Assembly (NCBI RefSeq): GCF_023145115.1
Contig: NZ_JAGLEJ010000017.1
Span: 1 to 63,446 of the forward strand
Source: Algiphilus sp.
Lineage (GTDB): Bacteria; Pseudomonadota; Gammaproteobacteria; Nevskiales; Nevskiaceae
Direction of reading: 5' to 3'
DNA: 63,446 bases
Below the pieces are notes generated by a model. It saw only the letters and a program-made list of their open reading frames with translations. It had not been told where the DNA came from and searched no databases. This document shows, in pieces, positions 18,397-27,452 of this stretch. The position numbers were made by a program, and so were the translations under genes. How positions within the stretch are numbered: the first letter of the stretch is position 1; every line of letters starts with the position of its first letter.

Positions 18397-19701
18397 CTAC
18401 CGCTTCGCGGCTCGCCGCACGCGCCAGGCCGTGCTCAGCTCGTCGAGCTGATAGCGCAGGAACGCCCCCAGAAGGCCCATCTTCATGTCGGCGCCGCGCC
18501 CCGCCGCAATGCGCTGGAGCTGCTGGTAGTACCAGGCCTGTGCGCCGAAGATGTTCAGGATCTTGAAGAAGAAGATCGGGCTGGCGCCCGACAGCCAGCG
18601 TCGGTCCGAGAGCTTGAGGCGCTGCTCGTGCCGGATCGCCGGGGCCTCCTCGCCGGCCAGCCAGCGCTTCGGCAGATCCATGTCGGTGGTCATCGGTCGT
18701 CCCAGACCGACCACATCGCAATGCCCGGCGGCCAGCACTTCCTCGACGAAGGCGGGCGTGCGAAAGCCGCCCGTCACCATCAGCGGCATGGTCGCGATCC
18801 TCCGGATCGACTGTGCATAGTCGATGAAGTACGCCTCGCGCTTGCGCGTGCTCTCGCGGGTATTGGGGTCGACGCTCGCCTCCTGGCCCTCGAATCCCAG
18901 GAGCCGCGGCTGCTCGTAGGTACCGCCCGAGATCTCCAGCAGATCGATGCCCTCGGCGTTGAGCAGCTCGACGACCTGCAGGCAGTCCTCGTGCGAGAAG
19001 CCGCCCTTGCGGAAGTCGTCCGAGTTCAGCTTGACCGCGATCGGGAAGTCGGGACCCACCGTGCGCCGGATCGCACGCACCGTCTCGAGCAGCATGCGCG
19101 CGCGATTCTCCAGCGATCCGCCCCATTCGTCGGTCCGGCGGTTGGTCTCCGGCGACAGGAAGCTGGAAAGCAGATAGCCGTGGGCCGCGTGCACCTGCAC
19201 ACCGGTGAAGCCGCTGTCGCGTGCCACCTCGGCAGCAAAGGCGAAGCGCTCGATGAAGTCCCGGATCTCCTCGTCGCGCAGCGCCCGCGGGCGCGCGTAG
19301 TTGCCGAGAATCTTCAGGCCGACCTCGGAAGGTGCCAGCGGTTCGCCCGTCACATAGCGCGGGGACTGCCGGCCGGCATGGCTGATCTGCATCCAGAGAT
19401 GGTTGCCGCCGCGCGTGCCCGCCTGCGCCCAGCGCCGCAGCGCGGCGCGTGCGGTGTCGTCCGGCGGGCTGCTGCGGTCGATGGCCACATTGCCCGGCCG
19501 CTCCAGGACGCGTCGGTCGATCATCACGTTGCCGGTCAACAGCAGACCCGCGCCGCCGTCGGACCATTGGCCGTACAGCTCCGCGTGGCGGTCCGTGGCG
19601 CGCAGGCGCTCGTCGGCAACGCCCTCGGTCATGGCGGCCTTGCATAGACGGTTGGGCAACTCGGCGCCGCAGGGGAGGGTCAGGCTGCGGGACATGTACA
19701 T
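18397..19701 (-). CDS. old yellow enzyme family NADH:flavin oxidoreductase
   Basis: A 434-residue FMN-dependent TIM-barrel enzyme that should reduce activated C=C bonds or related substrates with NAD(P)H. Visible signatures are QISHAGRQSPR near 105, VQVHAAHGYLLSSFLSP near 168, NRRTDEWGGS and VVGLGRPM near 330. I chose the ATG at 19701 because GGAGAC lies 6 bases upstream; an in-frame ATG at 19737 would add 12 residues. The four-cysteine Fe-S cluster of dienoyl-CoA reductases is absent, so it is a single-domain OYE. The substrate is unknown. Confidence 0.88.
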   Translation of the reverse strand: MYMSRSLTLPCGAELPNRLCKAAMTEGVADERLRATDRHAELYGQWSDGGAGLLLTGNVMIDRRVLERPGNVAIDRSSPPDDTARAALRRWAQAGTRGGNHLWMQISHAGRQSPRYVTGEPLAPSEVGLKILGNYARPRALRDEEIRDFIERFAFAAEVARDSGFTGVQVHAAHGYLLSSFLSPETNRRTDEWGGSLENRARMLLETVRAIRRTVGPDFPIAVKLNSDDFRKGGFSHEDCLQVVELLNAEGIDLLEISGGTYEQPRLLGFEGQEASVDPNTRESTRKREAYFIDYAQSIRRIATMPLMVTGGFRTPAFVEEVLAAGHCDVVGLGRPMTTDMDLPKRWLAGEEAPAIRHEQRLKLSDRRWLSGASPIFFFKILNIFGAQAWYYQQLQRIAAGRGADMKMGLLGAFLRYQLDELSTAWRVRRAAKR

Positions 19702-19784
19702 GAACGGGTCTCCGGAAGCATTGGTGTGTCGCGACATTCGAACGGTCGTTTAGCCACAGGTTACACAGAATGCCCGGGCCCTTC

Positions 19785-19801
19785 GTGTCCGGGCCGGACA
19801 C
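19785..19801. terminator. hairpin after mutM
   Basis: GTGTCCGG-G-CCGGACAC forms a stem of 6-8 bp between the mutM stop and the next leftward gene. There is no T-run, so rho-independent termination is uncertain. Confidence 0.35.
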
Positions 19802-19830
19802 CCGGTCGGTGTCCTGCCTGCCGTGCCACT

Positions 19831-20649
19831 TCAGCGCGGCTGGCAGCGCGGACACCAGGTGCTGCTGCGACCGGTGATGCGGGTCAGGCGCAGCGTGCTC
19901 GTGCAGCGCCGGCAGCTCAGGCCGGCGCGGCCGTATACGTGCAGATCCTGCTGGAAGTAGCCGGGCGCGCCGTCGGCACCCGTGAAATCGCGCAGGGTCG
20001 TGCCGCCCGCGACCACCGCGCGCTCCAGAACGGCCCGCACCGCAGCGACCAGGAGATGGCATTCCGGGCGACTGAGGCGCCCGGCGGCGCGGCCGGGGCG
20101 GATGCCGGCCTCGAACAGCGCCTCCTGCGCGTAGATGTTGCCGACACCGACGACGATGCGGGCGTCCATCAGCAGGGCCTTGATGCTGGCGCGCCGGTCG
20201 CGCAGCCGCGCGTGCAGGTAGTCGCCGTCGAAGGCGTCTTCCAGCGGCTCGGGGCCGAGTCCGGCCAGCAGCCGCTCGCCGCTGCCGTCGCCTTCGCTGA
20301 GCAGCACGCAGCCGAAGCGGCGCGGATCGTGAAACCGCAGTATCGTCCCGCTATCGACCACGATATCGACATGATCATGCTTTCTCGGCGCCTCGGGTGC
20401 GGTCAGCACGTGCAGCCGGCCGGACATGCCCAGGTGGATGAGCAGCGTGTCGTACTCGCATCCGATGAGCAGGTACTTGCTGCGCCGTCGCACGCTCCCG
20501 ACCCGCTGGCCGCGCAGCCGCCCGGGCAGATCCGGCGGCACCGGAAAGCGCAGCCGGGGCTCGCGCACGATGACATCGGCAATGGCGCTGTCCGCGAGCC
20601 AGGGCGCGATGCCGCGCCGGATGGTCTCGACTTCCGGTAGCTCGGGCAC
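19831..20649 (-). CDS. mutM: formamidopyrimidine-DNA glycosylase
   Basis: Removes 8-oxoguanine and formamidopyrimidines from DNA and nicks the abasic site. The 272 residues begin PELPEVETIRRGI (Pro2 is the catalytic nucleophile, Glu3 its partner), with IHLGMSGRL near 70 and the C-terminal zinc finger C-x2-C-x16-C-x2-C at the end. It starts 6 bases after the DUF4340 gene and is probably the last gene of the ABC-transporter operon on this strand. Confidence 0.96.
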   Translation of the reverse strand: MPELPEVETIRRGIAPWLADSAIADVIVREPRLRFPVPPDLPGRLRGQRVGSVRRRSKYLLIGCEYDTLLIHLGMSGRLHVLTAPEAPRKHDHVDIVVDSGTILRFHDPRRFGCVLLSEGDGSGERLLAGLGPEPLEDAFDGDYLHARLRDRRASIKALLMDARIVVGVGNIYAQEALFEAGIRPGRAAGRLSRPECHLLVAAVRAVLERAVVAGGTTLRDFTGADGAPGYFQQDLHVYGRAGLSCRRCTSTLRLTRITGRSSTWCPRCQPR

Positions 20650-20655
20650 CGGGCC

Positions 20656-21561
20656 TCAGTTCCCGGCCGGCGCCATCACGCCCTTGCCGGTGGTCGGATC
20701 GGTTTCCGGTGCCGCGGGTGGCGCCGCCAGATCCAGCAGCACGCCGGCGAGGTTCCGCGCCACGTGATAACGCACCCGGTAGCCGGGCCGGGCCAGGATG
20801 AGCTGCTGGCCGCGCTCGGCCACCAGCGCGGTGCTGCCGCCGTCGGCGAAGTGCAGGGTGACCGCTTCGCCGCTTCCGGCATCGACGGCGTCGAGCGGTC
20901 GCGTCCACATCGCGCGGGCGGTGCGCCAGGCTTCGGCGGTCTCGGCCGCGCGCGCGGCGTCGCGGGTGCCGTCGTGCCCGCGGGCGCGCGCGCTCCAGCT
21001 GGCGTCGCGCTTCTCGACGATCCAGCGCGGCAGATCGATGCGGGTCAGCTCGCGGTCGGCGGCGACGATCCGCTTGTGCACGAAGTTGGCATGGGTGGCG
21101 TTGCGCGGCGCGCCCGCCGGATCGTCGATCTGCGCCACGGTATCGTCCCCGACCTGCACGAAGCGCTGCCGGGTGACCGGATTGACGGCGCCGATGGCGA
21201 TATCGGTGTCGTCGAAGAACAGCCGCCGCTCGGGGCGATCCAGGCCTAGGTCGGCGGCATCGACCTCGTTCAGTCCGAAGCGCTCGTGCGCCGCCGCCGA
21301 TGCCACCGACAGCAGGCTGTTCACTTCGGTGGGATCGGCGGGCGCGTCCACCGGCTCGCGTAGCCGCCAGCCGTCCGCGACGCGCTCCAGCAGTACGCGC
21401 CCGCCGTCGGGGGTGGCGAAGCCGGCGCGCTGGATGCGGTCGCGCTGATCCGTGACCAGCGGCGTGGTCGCGGTCGGTTCCGGCTGCGTTGCGCGCCAGA
21501 CCAGCACCGCGCCGGCACCGAGCAGGAAGAGCAGCACCAGATTGACGATGTGGCGGTGCAT
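20656..21561 (-). CDS. DUF4340 membrane-anchored protein
   Basis: A 301-residue protein with one N-terminal membrane segment (IVNLVLLFLLGAGAVLVW) and a large, presumably periplasmic, domain. The repeated WRLREPVDAPAD and LGLDRPERRLFF style of the DUF4340 family is visible (residues 60-115). The function is unknown. DUF4340 genes commonly follow GldG-like genes in ABC operons, as here, 10 bases after the GldG-like gene. Confidence 0.82.
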   Translation of the reverse strand: MHRHIVNLVLLFLLGAGAVLVWRATQPEPTATTPLVTDQRDRIQRAGFATPDGGRVLLERVADGWRLREPVDAPADPTEVNSLLSVASAAAHERFGLNEVDAADLGLDRPERRLFFDDTDIAIGAVNPVTRQRFVQVGDDTVAQIDDPAGAPRNATHANFVHKRIVAADRELTRIDLPRWIVEKRDASWSARARGHDGTRDAARAAETAEAWRTARAMWTRPLDAVDAGSGEAVTLHFADGGSTALVAERGQQLILARPGYRVRYHVARNLAGVLLDLAAPPAAPETDPTTGKGVMAPAGN

Positions 21562-21571
21562 GCGGCCTTCC

Positions 21572-22942
21572 CTAGCGGCGGCGCCGGATGATCCAGCGCA
21601 CCACGCCGAATCCGATGAGCAGCGCCGGCAGCACCAGCACGATGCCGCCCGCCACCAGCGTCAGCGACAGCCCCGACATGCGCAGCGAGGTATCGGGCGC
21701 GCGCGGCACGTCGATGTCCAGCTGCCTATCCCGCGACGCGACCCACTGGAAGAGGTTGAGGGCGAGCTGGCGGTTGCCGACCTCCCGCAGGTAGGCATCG
21801 ATCAGGAAGTCGGAGTCGCCGAAGACCACCACGCGCTGTTCCAGCACGGTCTCTCCGTCGCCGGCGGGCAGGTCGCGCGTCATGGTGGCGCCCACCGTGA
21901 CCGGGCCGCCGATGTCGCCGGCAGCCTCGTCGAAGGTGAGGTCGCCCTCGATGGCGCCGGTCTCCAGCCAGGCGCTTTCGCGCGTCACCACCAGCGGCAT
22001 GCCGTTCCACTCGCCGTTCATGTCCCATTCGAGGCCGGCAACCAGCGGGAACACCGTGGTCTGCTCCAGACGCCGCGTCAGCGGATTGGGTGGGTAGTCG
22101 GTGGCGAGCAGGATCCCGGGATGACCCGAGGTCGCCTCGTAGTCCGGGAACACCGCCACGCCGGGTTGCCACTCGACGGTCAGGATCTCGGCCAGCGCCG
22201 GGATGTCGTGCGCGCTGTCCGGGTCGGCGAGCCAGACGAGATTGCCGCCATCGCGCACCCATTCGGCGACGCGGCGCTGCTCGCCTTCCAGCAGCGCGCT
22301 CTGCGGACTCGCCAGCACCAGGACGGAGGCATCCGCCGGGATCTCGGGCGTGTCGGCCAGGTTCAGCGGCGCCACGCGCAGGCCGGTCTCCTCGAGCGCG
22401 CCGACCAGCGCCGCCATGCTGAGCCCGCTCCCCTGCCCGTTCTCGCCGCTGCCGGACAGCGGGCGCTCGCCGTGGCCGCGCAGGAAGTAGACGACCTTCT
22501 CCTCGGGGTTGGCCAGGCGCTGCAGCGCGCCGGTGATGGCCGGCTCGGTGAGGCTGCCGATCACCTCGCTGTTGCCCTGGTAGGCGATCTGCACCTCGTT
22601 GAAGCTGCGGATGCCGGCGGCACGCGCCTTCTGCGGCTCGCGCGACGGGTCCACGAAGCGGATCTCGATGTTGTCGGCAGCGCGGCGATAGCGCCCCAGA
22701 TCGCCGATGATGCTGCGCTTCATCTCGGCATCCGACGAGGTGAACGCGGTGAAGACGATGGGCTCGGGCATGCGCGCGAGCAGCTGCCGGCTCGCCTCGC
22801 TGAGCGAGTTGCGGCCGCCGTAGGTCCAGTCGAACTCGGTCTTGTATATCTGGCTCAGCACGCCGGCGACGGCGACGACGCCGAGCACGAGCACGATGCG
22901 CAGCAGCTGCTGCAGTCGCGTGGAAAGGCGATCGCGGGCCAT
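21572..22942 (-). CDS. GldG-like ABC-associated substrate-domain protein
   Basis: A 456-residue protein with an N-terminal membrane segment (IVLVLGVVAVAGVLSQIYK), a long extracytoplasmic domain of the GldG/IFT52-like type (YFLRGHGERPL near 155, VLVLASPQ near 207, VVVFGDSDFLID near 375) and a C-terminal membrane segment (LVAGGIVLVLPALLIGFGV). In gliding Bacteroidetes GldG partners GldA and GldF; in proteobacteria the role is unknown. It starts 3 bases after the permease stop. Confidence 0.85.
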   Translation of the reverse strand: MARDRLSTRLQQLLRIVLVLGVVAVAGVLSQIYKTEFDWTYGGRNSLSEASRQLLARMPEPIVFTAFTSSDAEMKRSIIGDLGRYRRAADNIEIRFVDPSREPQKARAAGIRSFNEVQIAYQGNSEVIGSLTEPAITGALQRLANPEEKVVYFLRGHGERPLSGSGENGQGSGLSMAALVGALEETGLRVAPLNLADTPEIPADASVLVLASPQSALLEGEQRRVAEWVRDGGNLVWLADPDSAHDIPALAEILTVEWQPGVAVFPDYEATSGHPGILLATDYPPNPLTRRLEQTTVFPLVAGLEWDMNGEWNGMPLVVTRESAWLETGAIEGDLTFDEAAGDIGGPVTVGATMTRDLPAGDGETVLEQRVVVFGDSDFLIDAYLREVGNRQLALNLFQWVASRDRQLDIDVPRAPDTSLRMSGLSLTLVAGGIVLVLPALLIGFGVVRWIIRRRR

Positions 22943-22945
22943 GAA

Positions 22946-23692
22946 TCAGCTTCTCTCGATGTCCAGGCGCTGCACCGCGGCCCACAGGAAGGTGCCGGTG
23001 AACAGCAGGTAGTAGGCGATGTCGGCGGTGTCGAAGATGCCCCGCCGCAGATTGTCGTAGTGCCCGATCAGCGACAGGTGCCGGAACACCTGCGCCAGGG
23101 GCACGTCCTGGTAGGCCAGCACGTCGAGCAGCCAGAGCATGAGCAGCAGGCCGAAACCGGTCACCGCCGCGATGGTGGGCTCGCGCGTCAGGGTCGATAC
23201 GAACAGGCCGGCGGCACCGAAGGCCAGCAGCATCAGCAGCATGCCCAGCACGCCCGCGGCCAGCCGGCCGTAGTCGAGGTCGGTGCTGAACGCCAGCGAG
23301 GCGGGCATCAGCATGAGGATGAGCACCAGACCCTGCATGAAGACCGTCAGCCCGAGGAACTTGCCGAGCACGATCTGCGTGGTCGATACCGGCGCCGAGA
23401 GCAGCAGCGTGATGGTGCCGGTCTTGCGCTCCTCGGCGAACAACCGCATTGTCATCAGCGGCATCACCAGAAGGAACAGCAGCGTCGCGAAACCGAAGAC
23501 GCCGGCGCTGATGTAGTCCGACACGCCCATGTAGTCGGACAGCGCCATCGGATCGGCCTGCAGCGACAGCAGCAGCATCACGAAGATGTAGCCCGAGATC
23601 GCCGCCACCACGCCCAGCACCGTCCAGGCCAGCGGCGAGGTGAAGATGCGCCGGGCCTCGTTGCCGGCGATGGACAGCGTCGTCGCGATCAT
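22946..23692 (-). CDS. ABC-2 type permease (GldF-like)
   Basis: A 248-residue integral membrane protein with six predicted helices, beginning MIATTLSIAGNEARRIFTSP, the ABC-2 transporter N-terminus. RLFAEERKTGTITLLLSAPVS near 84 is the conserved cytoplasmic loop that contacts the ATPase. The ATG overlaps the ATPase stop by 4 bases. It is the membrane partner of the neighbouring ATPase; the cargo is unknown. Confidence 0.9.
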   Translation of the reverse strand: MIATTLSIAGNEARRIFTSPLAWTVLGVVAAISGYIFVMLLLSLQADPMALSDYMGVSDYISAGVFGFATLLFLLVMPLMTMRLFAEERKTGTITLLLSAPVSTTQIVLGKFLGLTVFMQGLVLILMLMPASLAFSTDLDYGRLAAGVLGMLLMLLAFGAAGLFVSTLTREPTIAAVTGFGLLLMLWLLDVLAYQDVPLAQVFRHLSLIGHYDNLRRGIFDTADIAYYLLFTGTFLWAAVQRLDIERS

Positions 23693-24648
23693 GCCGCCTC
23701 CTCGCGCTCGGGGCTCGCGGCCCCGGTTTCGCCCGTGGTCAGCTCCACGAATATGTCCTCCAGCGTGCGCAGCTCGGGCCGCAGCTCGAACAGCCCCCAG
23801 TCGTGGCGCGCGGCCGCCGCCGCCCAGGCATCGCGGGCGCTGCTGTCGGTGCGGCAGTGCAGGCGGAAGTGCTGCGCGTCGATGCGCTCGACGCGGCCGA
23901 CATCCGCCAGCGCCAGCAGCTCGTTCTCGGGCGGCGGCTCGCGCAGCCCGATGATCACGCTGGAGAAGCTCGCCCGCATGGCCTCGGCCATGCTGTCGGC
24001 ATAGACCACGCGGCCGCCGGCGATGATCATGACCCGGTCGCATACCGCCTGGATCTCGGGAAGGATGTGGCTGGACAGCAGCACCGAGTGCTCGCGGCCG
24101 AGATCGGTGACGAGCGCGCGGATCTCCCGGATCTGGATCGGATCCAGTCCCACCGTGGGTTCATCGAGCACGATCACGTCGGGATTGTGGATGATCGCCT
24201 GCGCCAGTCCGGTGCGCTGCTGATAGCCCTTGGACAGATTGCCGATCAGCCGGCGGCCCATGTCGTCGAGTCCGCACGCCGTCTTGGCGCGGGCCAGCGC
24301 CTCGGCGCGGTCGCCGCGCGGCACGCCGTGCAGGCGGGCGGCGAAGCGCAGGTACTCGTCCACCGTGAGCTCCGGGTAGACCGGCGGCACCTCCGGCATG
24401 TAGCCGAGGTGCCGCTTGGCGGCCTCCGGCCGCGCGAAGGGGTCCTGCCCGCGGATATGCACGCTGCCCGCACTGGGTGCCAGGCAGCCGGTGAGCATCT
24501 TCATGGTCGTGGACTTGCCGGCGCCGTTGGGGCCGAGCAGCCCCAGGATCTCGCCCTTGCGCAGGGTCAGGTCGAGGCCGTCGACCGCGACCGTCGGGCC
24601 ATAGCGCCGCGTCAGGCCCCGGGCCCGAATCAGCGTGTGATCGTCCAA
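23689..24648 (-). CDS. ABC transporter ATPase (GldA/CcmA-like)
   Basis: A 319-residue ATPase with Walker A GPNGAGKSTTMKML near 38, signature LSKGYQQRTGLAQAI near 137, Walker B VIVLDEPTVGLDP near 158 and the switch histidine in SSHILPEI. About 90 C-terminal residues beyond the nucleotide-binding domain resemble the regulatory tail of ABC-2 ATPases. It is the first gene of the five-gene leftward operon ATPase-permease-GldG-DUF4340-mutM. Confidence 0.93.
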   Translation of the reverse strand: MDDHTLIRARGLTRRYGPTVAVDGLDLTLRKGEILGLLGPNGAGKSTTMKMLTGCLAPSAGSVHIRGQDPFARPEAAKRHLGYMPEVPPVYPELTVDEYLRFAARLHGVPRGDRAEALARAKTACGLDDMGRRLIGNLSKGYQQRTGLAQAIIHNPDVIVLDEPTVGLDPIQIREIRALVTDLGREHSVLLSSHILPEIQAVCDRVMIIAGGRVVYADSMAEAMRASFSSVIIGLREPPPENELLALADVGRVERIDAQHFRLHCRTDSSARDAWAAAAARHDWGLFELRPELRTLEDIFVELTTGETGAASPEREEAA

Positions 24649-24717
24649 TGGTGTTCCTCCGTCAGGAGCGCATCGATGGTACTGCGAGCATCAAGACCGA
24701 CCGCGATCCCGATCGGT

Positions 24718-25824
24718 TCAACCGGGCGCGACGCCGCGCGCCGTCAGCTGGGCGGCGATGCCGATGCGCGTGTTCTCGGCCATCGCGTCGCGGAACGGGC
24801 GGTAGGCATCCCACACCCGCCGCGCGAACGGTTCCTCGGCCGCAAGCGCCTCGACCACGTCGTCCGCCGCCGCGTGCATGGCGCGCAGCACGTCGTCCGG
24901 GAATGGCAGCACCTCGATGCCGTGCTCGGTCTTCAGCTCGCGCAGTGCCTCGGCGTTGCGGGCGTTCATCTCGGCCATCATGGTATGGGAGCACGACAGG
25001 CAGGCGGTCTCGACGATGGCCTGCAGATCCGGCGGCAGGGATTCCCACGCGTCCTTGTTGACGATGGCCTCGAGGGTCGCGCCCGGCTCCTGCCAGCCCG
25101 GGTAGTAGTAGTAGGGCGCGATCTTGTGGAAGCCGAAGGCGAGATCGTTGTACGGCCCGACCCACTCGGCGGCGTCGATGGCGCCCGACGACAGCGCCTG
25201 GTAGAGCTCGCCGCCCGGAATGTTGACGGTGGCCACGCCGAGGCGCGACATGACGTCGCCGCCCAGGCCCGGGATGCGCATGCGCAGGCCGTCGAGATCC
25301 GCCACCGAGTCGATGCGCTTGCGGAACCAGCCGCCCATCTGCGCACCGGTGTTGCCGGCGTCGAAGGGCACCAGATTGAAGTCGGCGTAGAGCTCGCGCC
25401 ACAGCGCCATGCCCCCGCCCCAGTGCAGCCAGGCGTTGGTCTCGTTGGCAGTCATGCCGAAAGGCAGTGCGGTGAAGAACGGCGCGGCCCGCGACTTGCC
25501 TTTCCAGTAGTAGGCAGCGCCGTGACCCATCTGCGCGCTGCCGCGGGATACCGCGTCGAAGACCTCCATCGCCGGCACGCGCTCGCCGGCGCCGAAGACC
25601 TCGATCTCGAGCCGGCCGCCGGACATGGTCCGGATGCGCTCCGCCAGCCGTGCCGCGCCGCTGCCCAGGCCGGGAAAGTTGCGCGGCCAGGTGGTGTACA
25701 TCTGCCAGCGGAAGCGTTCCTTCGGCTTGGCGGCGGCCTCGTCCTGCGCCTGCTCGCGCGAGCAGGCGGTGGCCCCGAGCCCGGCGGCAACCGCAAGGCC
25801 GGCGATCATGTCGCGACGTAGCAT
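24718..25824 (-). CDS. orphan TRAP transporter substrate-binding lipoprotein (DctP family)
   Basis: A 368-residue periplasmic binding protein. LRRDMIAGLAVAAGLGATAC combines a twin-arginine pair with a lipobox (ATAC), so it is probably a Tat-exported lipoprotein. The mature part has the DctP-family layout (GGRLEIEVFGAGERVPAMEV near 75; PGGELYQALSSGAIDAAEWV near 200). The ATG at 25824 has GGGAG 8-9 bases upstream. No DctQ/DctM membrane genes are adjacent, so either they lie elsewhere or the protein has another role. The ligand is unknown; the subfamily often binds 2-oxo or other small carboxylates. Confidence 0.85.
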   Translation of the reverse strand: MLRRDMIAGLAVAAGLGATACSREQAQDEAAAKPKERFRWQMYTTWPRNFPGLGSGAARLAERIRTMSGGRLEIEVFGAGERVPAMEVFDAVSRGSAQMGHGAAYYWKGKSRAAPFFTALPFGMTANETNAWLHWGGGMALWRELYADFNLVPFDAGNTGAQMGGWFRKRIDSVADLDGLRMRIPGLGGDVMSRLGVATVNIPGGELYQALSSGAIDAAEWVGPYNDLAFGFHKIAPYYYYPGWQEPGATLEAIVNKDAWESLPPDLQAIVETACLSCSHTMMAEMNARNAEALRELKTEHGIEVLPFPDDVLRAMHAAADDVVEALAAEEPFARRVWDAYRPFRDAMAENTRIGIAAQLTARGVAPG

Positions 25825-25852
25825 CGTGTGTCTCCCTCGTTCTGCAGCGGCG

Positions 25853-26722
25853 TCAGTCGGCACGCCGGTAGAAAGCGTTCCAGCCGTCCGGCGTGCGCCG
25901 GAATCGGCGATAGGCCCACCAGTATTGCCCGGGCAGATGCATGATGCAGCGCTCGACGCTGGCGTTCATGCTGGCGAGATCGCGCCCCGCTCCGGGCGCC
26001 GGCGCAACATGGAACCGGAAGCGCGACGCACCGACGCGCTCGGCGTAGCAGTACAGCACGGCAGCGCCGGTGCGGTCCGCGAGCCGGTGCACCAGCGTCG
26101 GCGTGTGCGCCGGGCGGCCGAACAGGGGCGCGAATGCGCCGGCGCCGTCCGGCGGATCCTGATCGGGCAGGATGCCGACGCGCTCGCCGCGTCTGAGCGC
26201 CGCCAGCAGCGCGCGCACGCCGCCCCCGTCGCTCGATACCAGGCGCGCGCCGAGGCGCTGCCGACCCTCGATGATGAGCGCGTCGACGGCGCCCCTCTGC
26301 GGCTTGTAGAGCGAGGTGATGCCGCCGTGCAGCGCGCAGAACATGCCGGCCAGCTCCCAGTTGCCGATGTGCGGGCACAGCACGATGGCGCCGCCGGGAT
26401 GGGCATCCGCCAGTGTCCGCAGTCGTGCCGCAACCTCCGGCGCGTCGAGCCAGCGCAGCAGGCGCCGGCGCGGCCCGAACCAGACGGCGGGCGACTCGGC
26501 GAGCGCGCAGCCGAAGGCGATCAGACTGCGCCTCGCCAGGCGCCGACGGCTGGCGGGAGCGGTATCGGGAAACAGGCGATCGAGGTGGATGCGCGCGGTG
26601 TCCCGCGGTTTTCCGCCGAGCAGCCACAGGACGCAGCCGATGCCGGCGCCGAACAGGCGCAGCACGGGAGTGGGCAGACTGCCGACGGCGCGCAGTGCCG
26701 CGCGCAAGAGGCGCTCCTTCAT
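25853..26722 (-). CDS. LpxL/HtrB-family lipid A acyltransferase
   Basis: A 289-residue inner-membrane-associated acyltransferase of the late lipid A pathway. The catalytic HxxxxE motif occurs as CPHIGNWELAG near 122, followed by LYKPQR and GILPDQDPP, which fit the family. An N-terminal hydrophobic anchor is present (VLRLFGAGIGCVLWLLGG). Which acyl position it modifies cannot be told. It ends 28 bases before the TRAP lipoprotein gene on the same strand and is divergent from dtd, with a 196-base spacer between. Confidence 0.88.
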   Translation of the reverse strand: MKERLLRAALRAVGSLPTPVLRLFGAGIGCVLWLLGGKPRDTARIHLDRLFPDTAPASRRRLARRSLIAFGCALAESPAVWFGPRRRLLRWLDAPEVAARLRTLADAHPGGAIVLCPHIGNWELAGMFCALHGGITSLYKPQRGAVDALIIEGRQRLGARLVSSDGGGVRALLAALRRGERVGILPDQDPPDGAGAFAPLFGRPAHTPTLVHRLADRTGAAVLYCYAERVGASRFRFHVAPAPGAGRDLASMNASVERCIMHLPGQYWWAYRRFRRTPDGWNAFYRRAD

Positions 26723-26918
26723 GGACGGAGAGTGTAATCCGCTCGCCGCCGGCCCTTCCGGTTGCCGGGCAGCGAACGGCCGTCCGTGGCGTGACTGCCG
26801 GCCGGCATCCGTGCGCGGCGCGTCCGTGGCGGTCACGTCGCCATCTTGCCGCGCGGGACGCCGATTGCCTGTAGGGGGCTGCAAAGCGCTGCTGTAGGAA
26901 AAGACGGACAATCGCGGC

Positions 26919-27359
26919 ATGATCGGTTTCCTGCAACGCGTGCGTCGGGCATCGGTCGATGTGGCCGACGAAAGCGTCGGCGAGATCGCCGACGGATTGC
27001 TGGTGCTGGTGGGCATCCGCCGCGAGGATGACGCGGCCGCCGCGGAGCGGCTCGCGCACCGGCTGCTGGCCTACCGGGTGTTCACCGACGGCCGCGGTCG
27101 CATGAACCGCAGCCTCGGGGACACCGGCGGCGGGCTGCTGCTGGTGCCGCAGTTCACCCTCTGCGCCGATACCCGCCGCGGCCTGCGCCCCGGCTTCGAG
27201 CCGGCGGCCCCGCCCGAGCAGGCCCGCGGGCTCTTCGACGAACTGGTGCGCGTCGCGGAGGTCGCCCATGACGGCCCGGTGGCGCGCGGCCGCTTCGGCG
27301 CCGACATGCAGGTGGCGCTGATCAACGACGGGCCGGTCAGCTTCTGGCTCGAGGCCTAG
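26919..27359 (+). CDS. dtd: D-aminoacyl-tRNA deacylase
   Basis: A 146-residue homodimeric enzyme that frees tRNA from wrongly attached D-amino acids or glycine. It begins MIGFLQRVRRASVDV. The catalytic loop reads VPQFTLCADT (the commoner form is VSQFTL) and the GP motif is INDGPVSFWLE at the C-terminus. The length is normal. It lies 93 bases upstream of hisB and may be transcribed with it. Confidence 0.95.
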   Translation: MIGFLQRVRRASVDVADESVGEIADGLLVLVGIRREDDAAAAERLAHRLLAYRVFTDGRGRMNRSLGDTGGGLLLVPQFTLCADTRRGLRPGFEPAAPPEQARGLFDELVRVAEVAHDGPVARGRFGADMQVALINDGPVSFWLEA

Positions 27360-27452
27360 GGCCGACGAAGCGGCGTCCCGGCTACGACGGGCGGAGTTGC
27401 GTGCGCGCGCGAGCGGAGTATCCTACGCGCCCTTATTGACCAGCTGGCGGCC

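Noticed and set aside
21452..24004. 850-codon plus-strand open frame across the ABC operon
   Set aside because: Spans three real minus-strand genes and has low-complexity Q/H/R-rich composition.
27120..27200. Dtd catalytic loop VPQFTL instead of VSQFTL as an inactivating change
   Set aside because: As I recall, other proteobacterial Dtd proteins carry the same Pro, and the GP motif is intact, so the enzyme is probably active.
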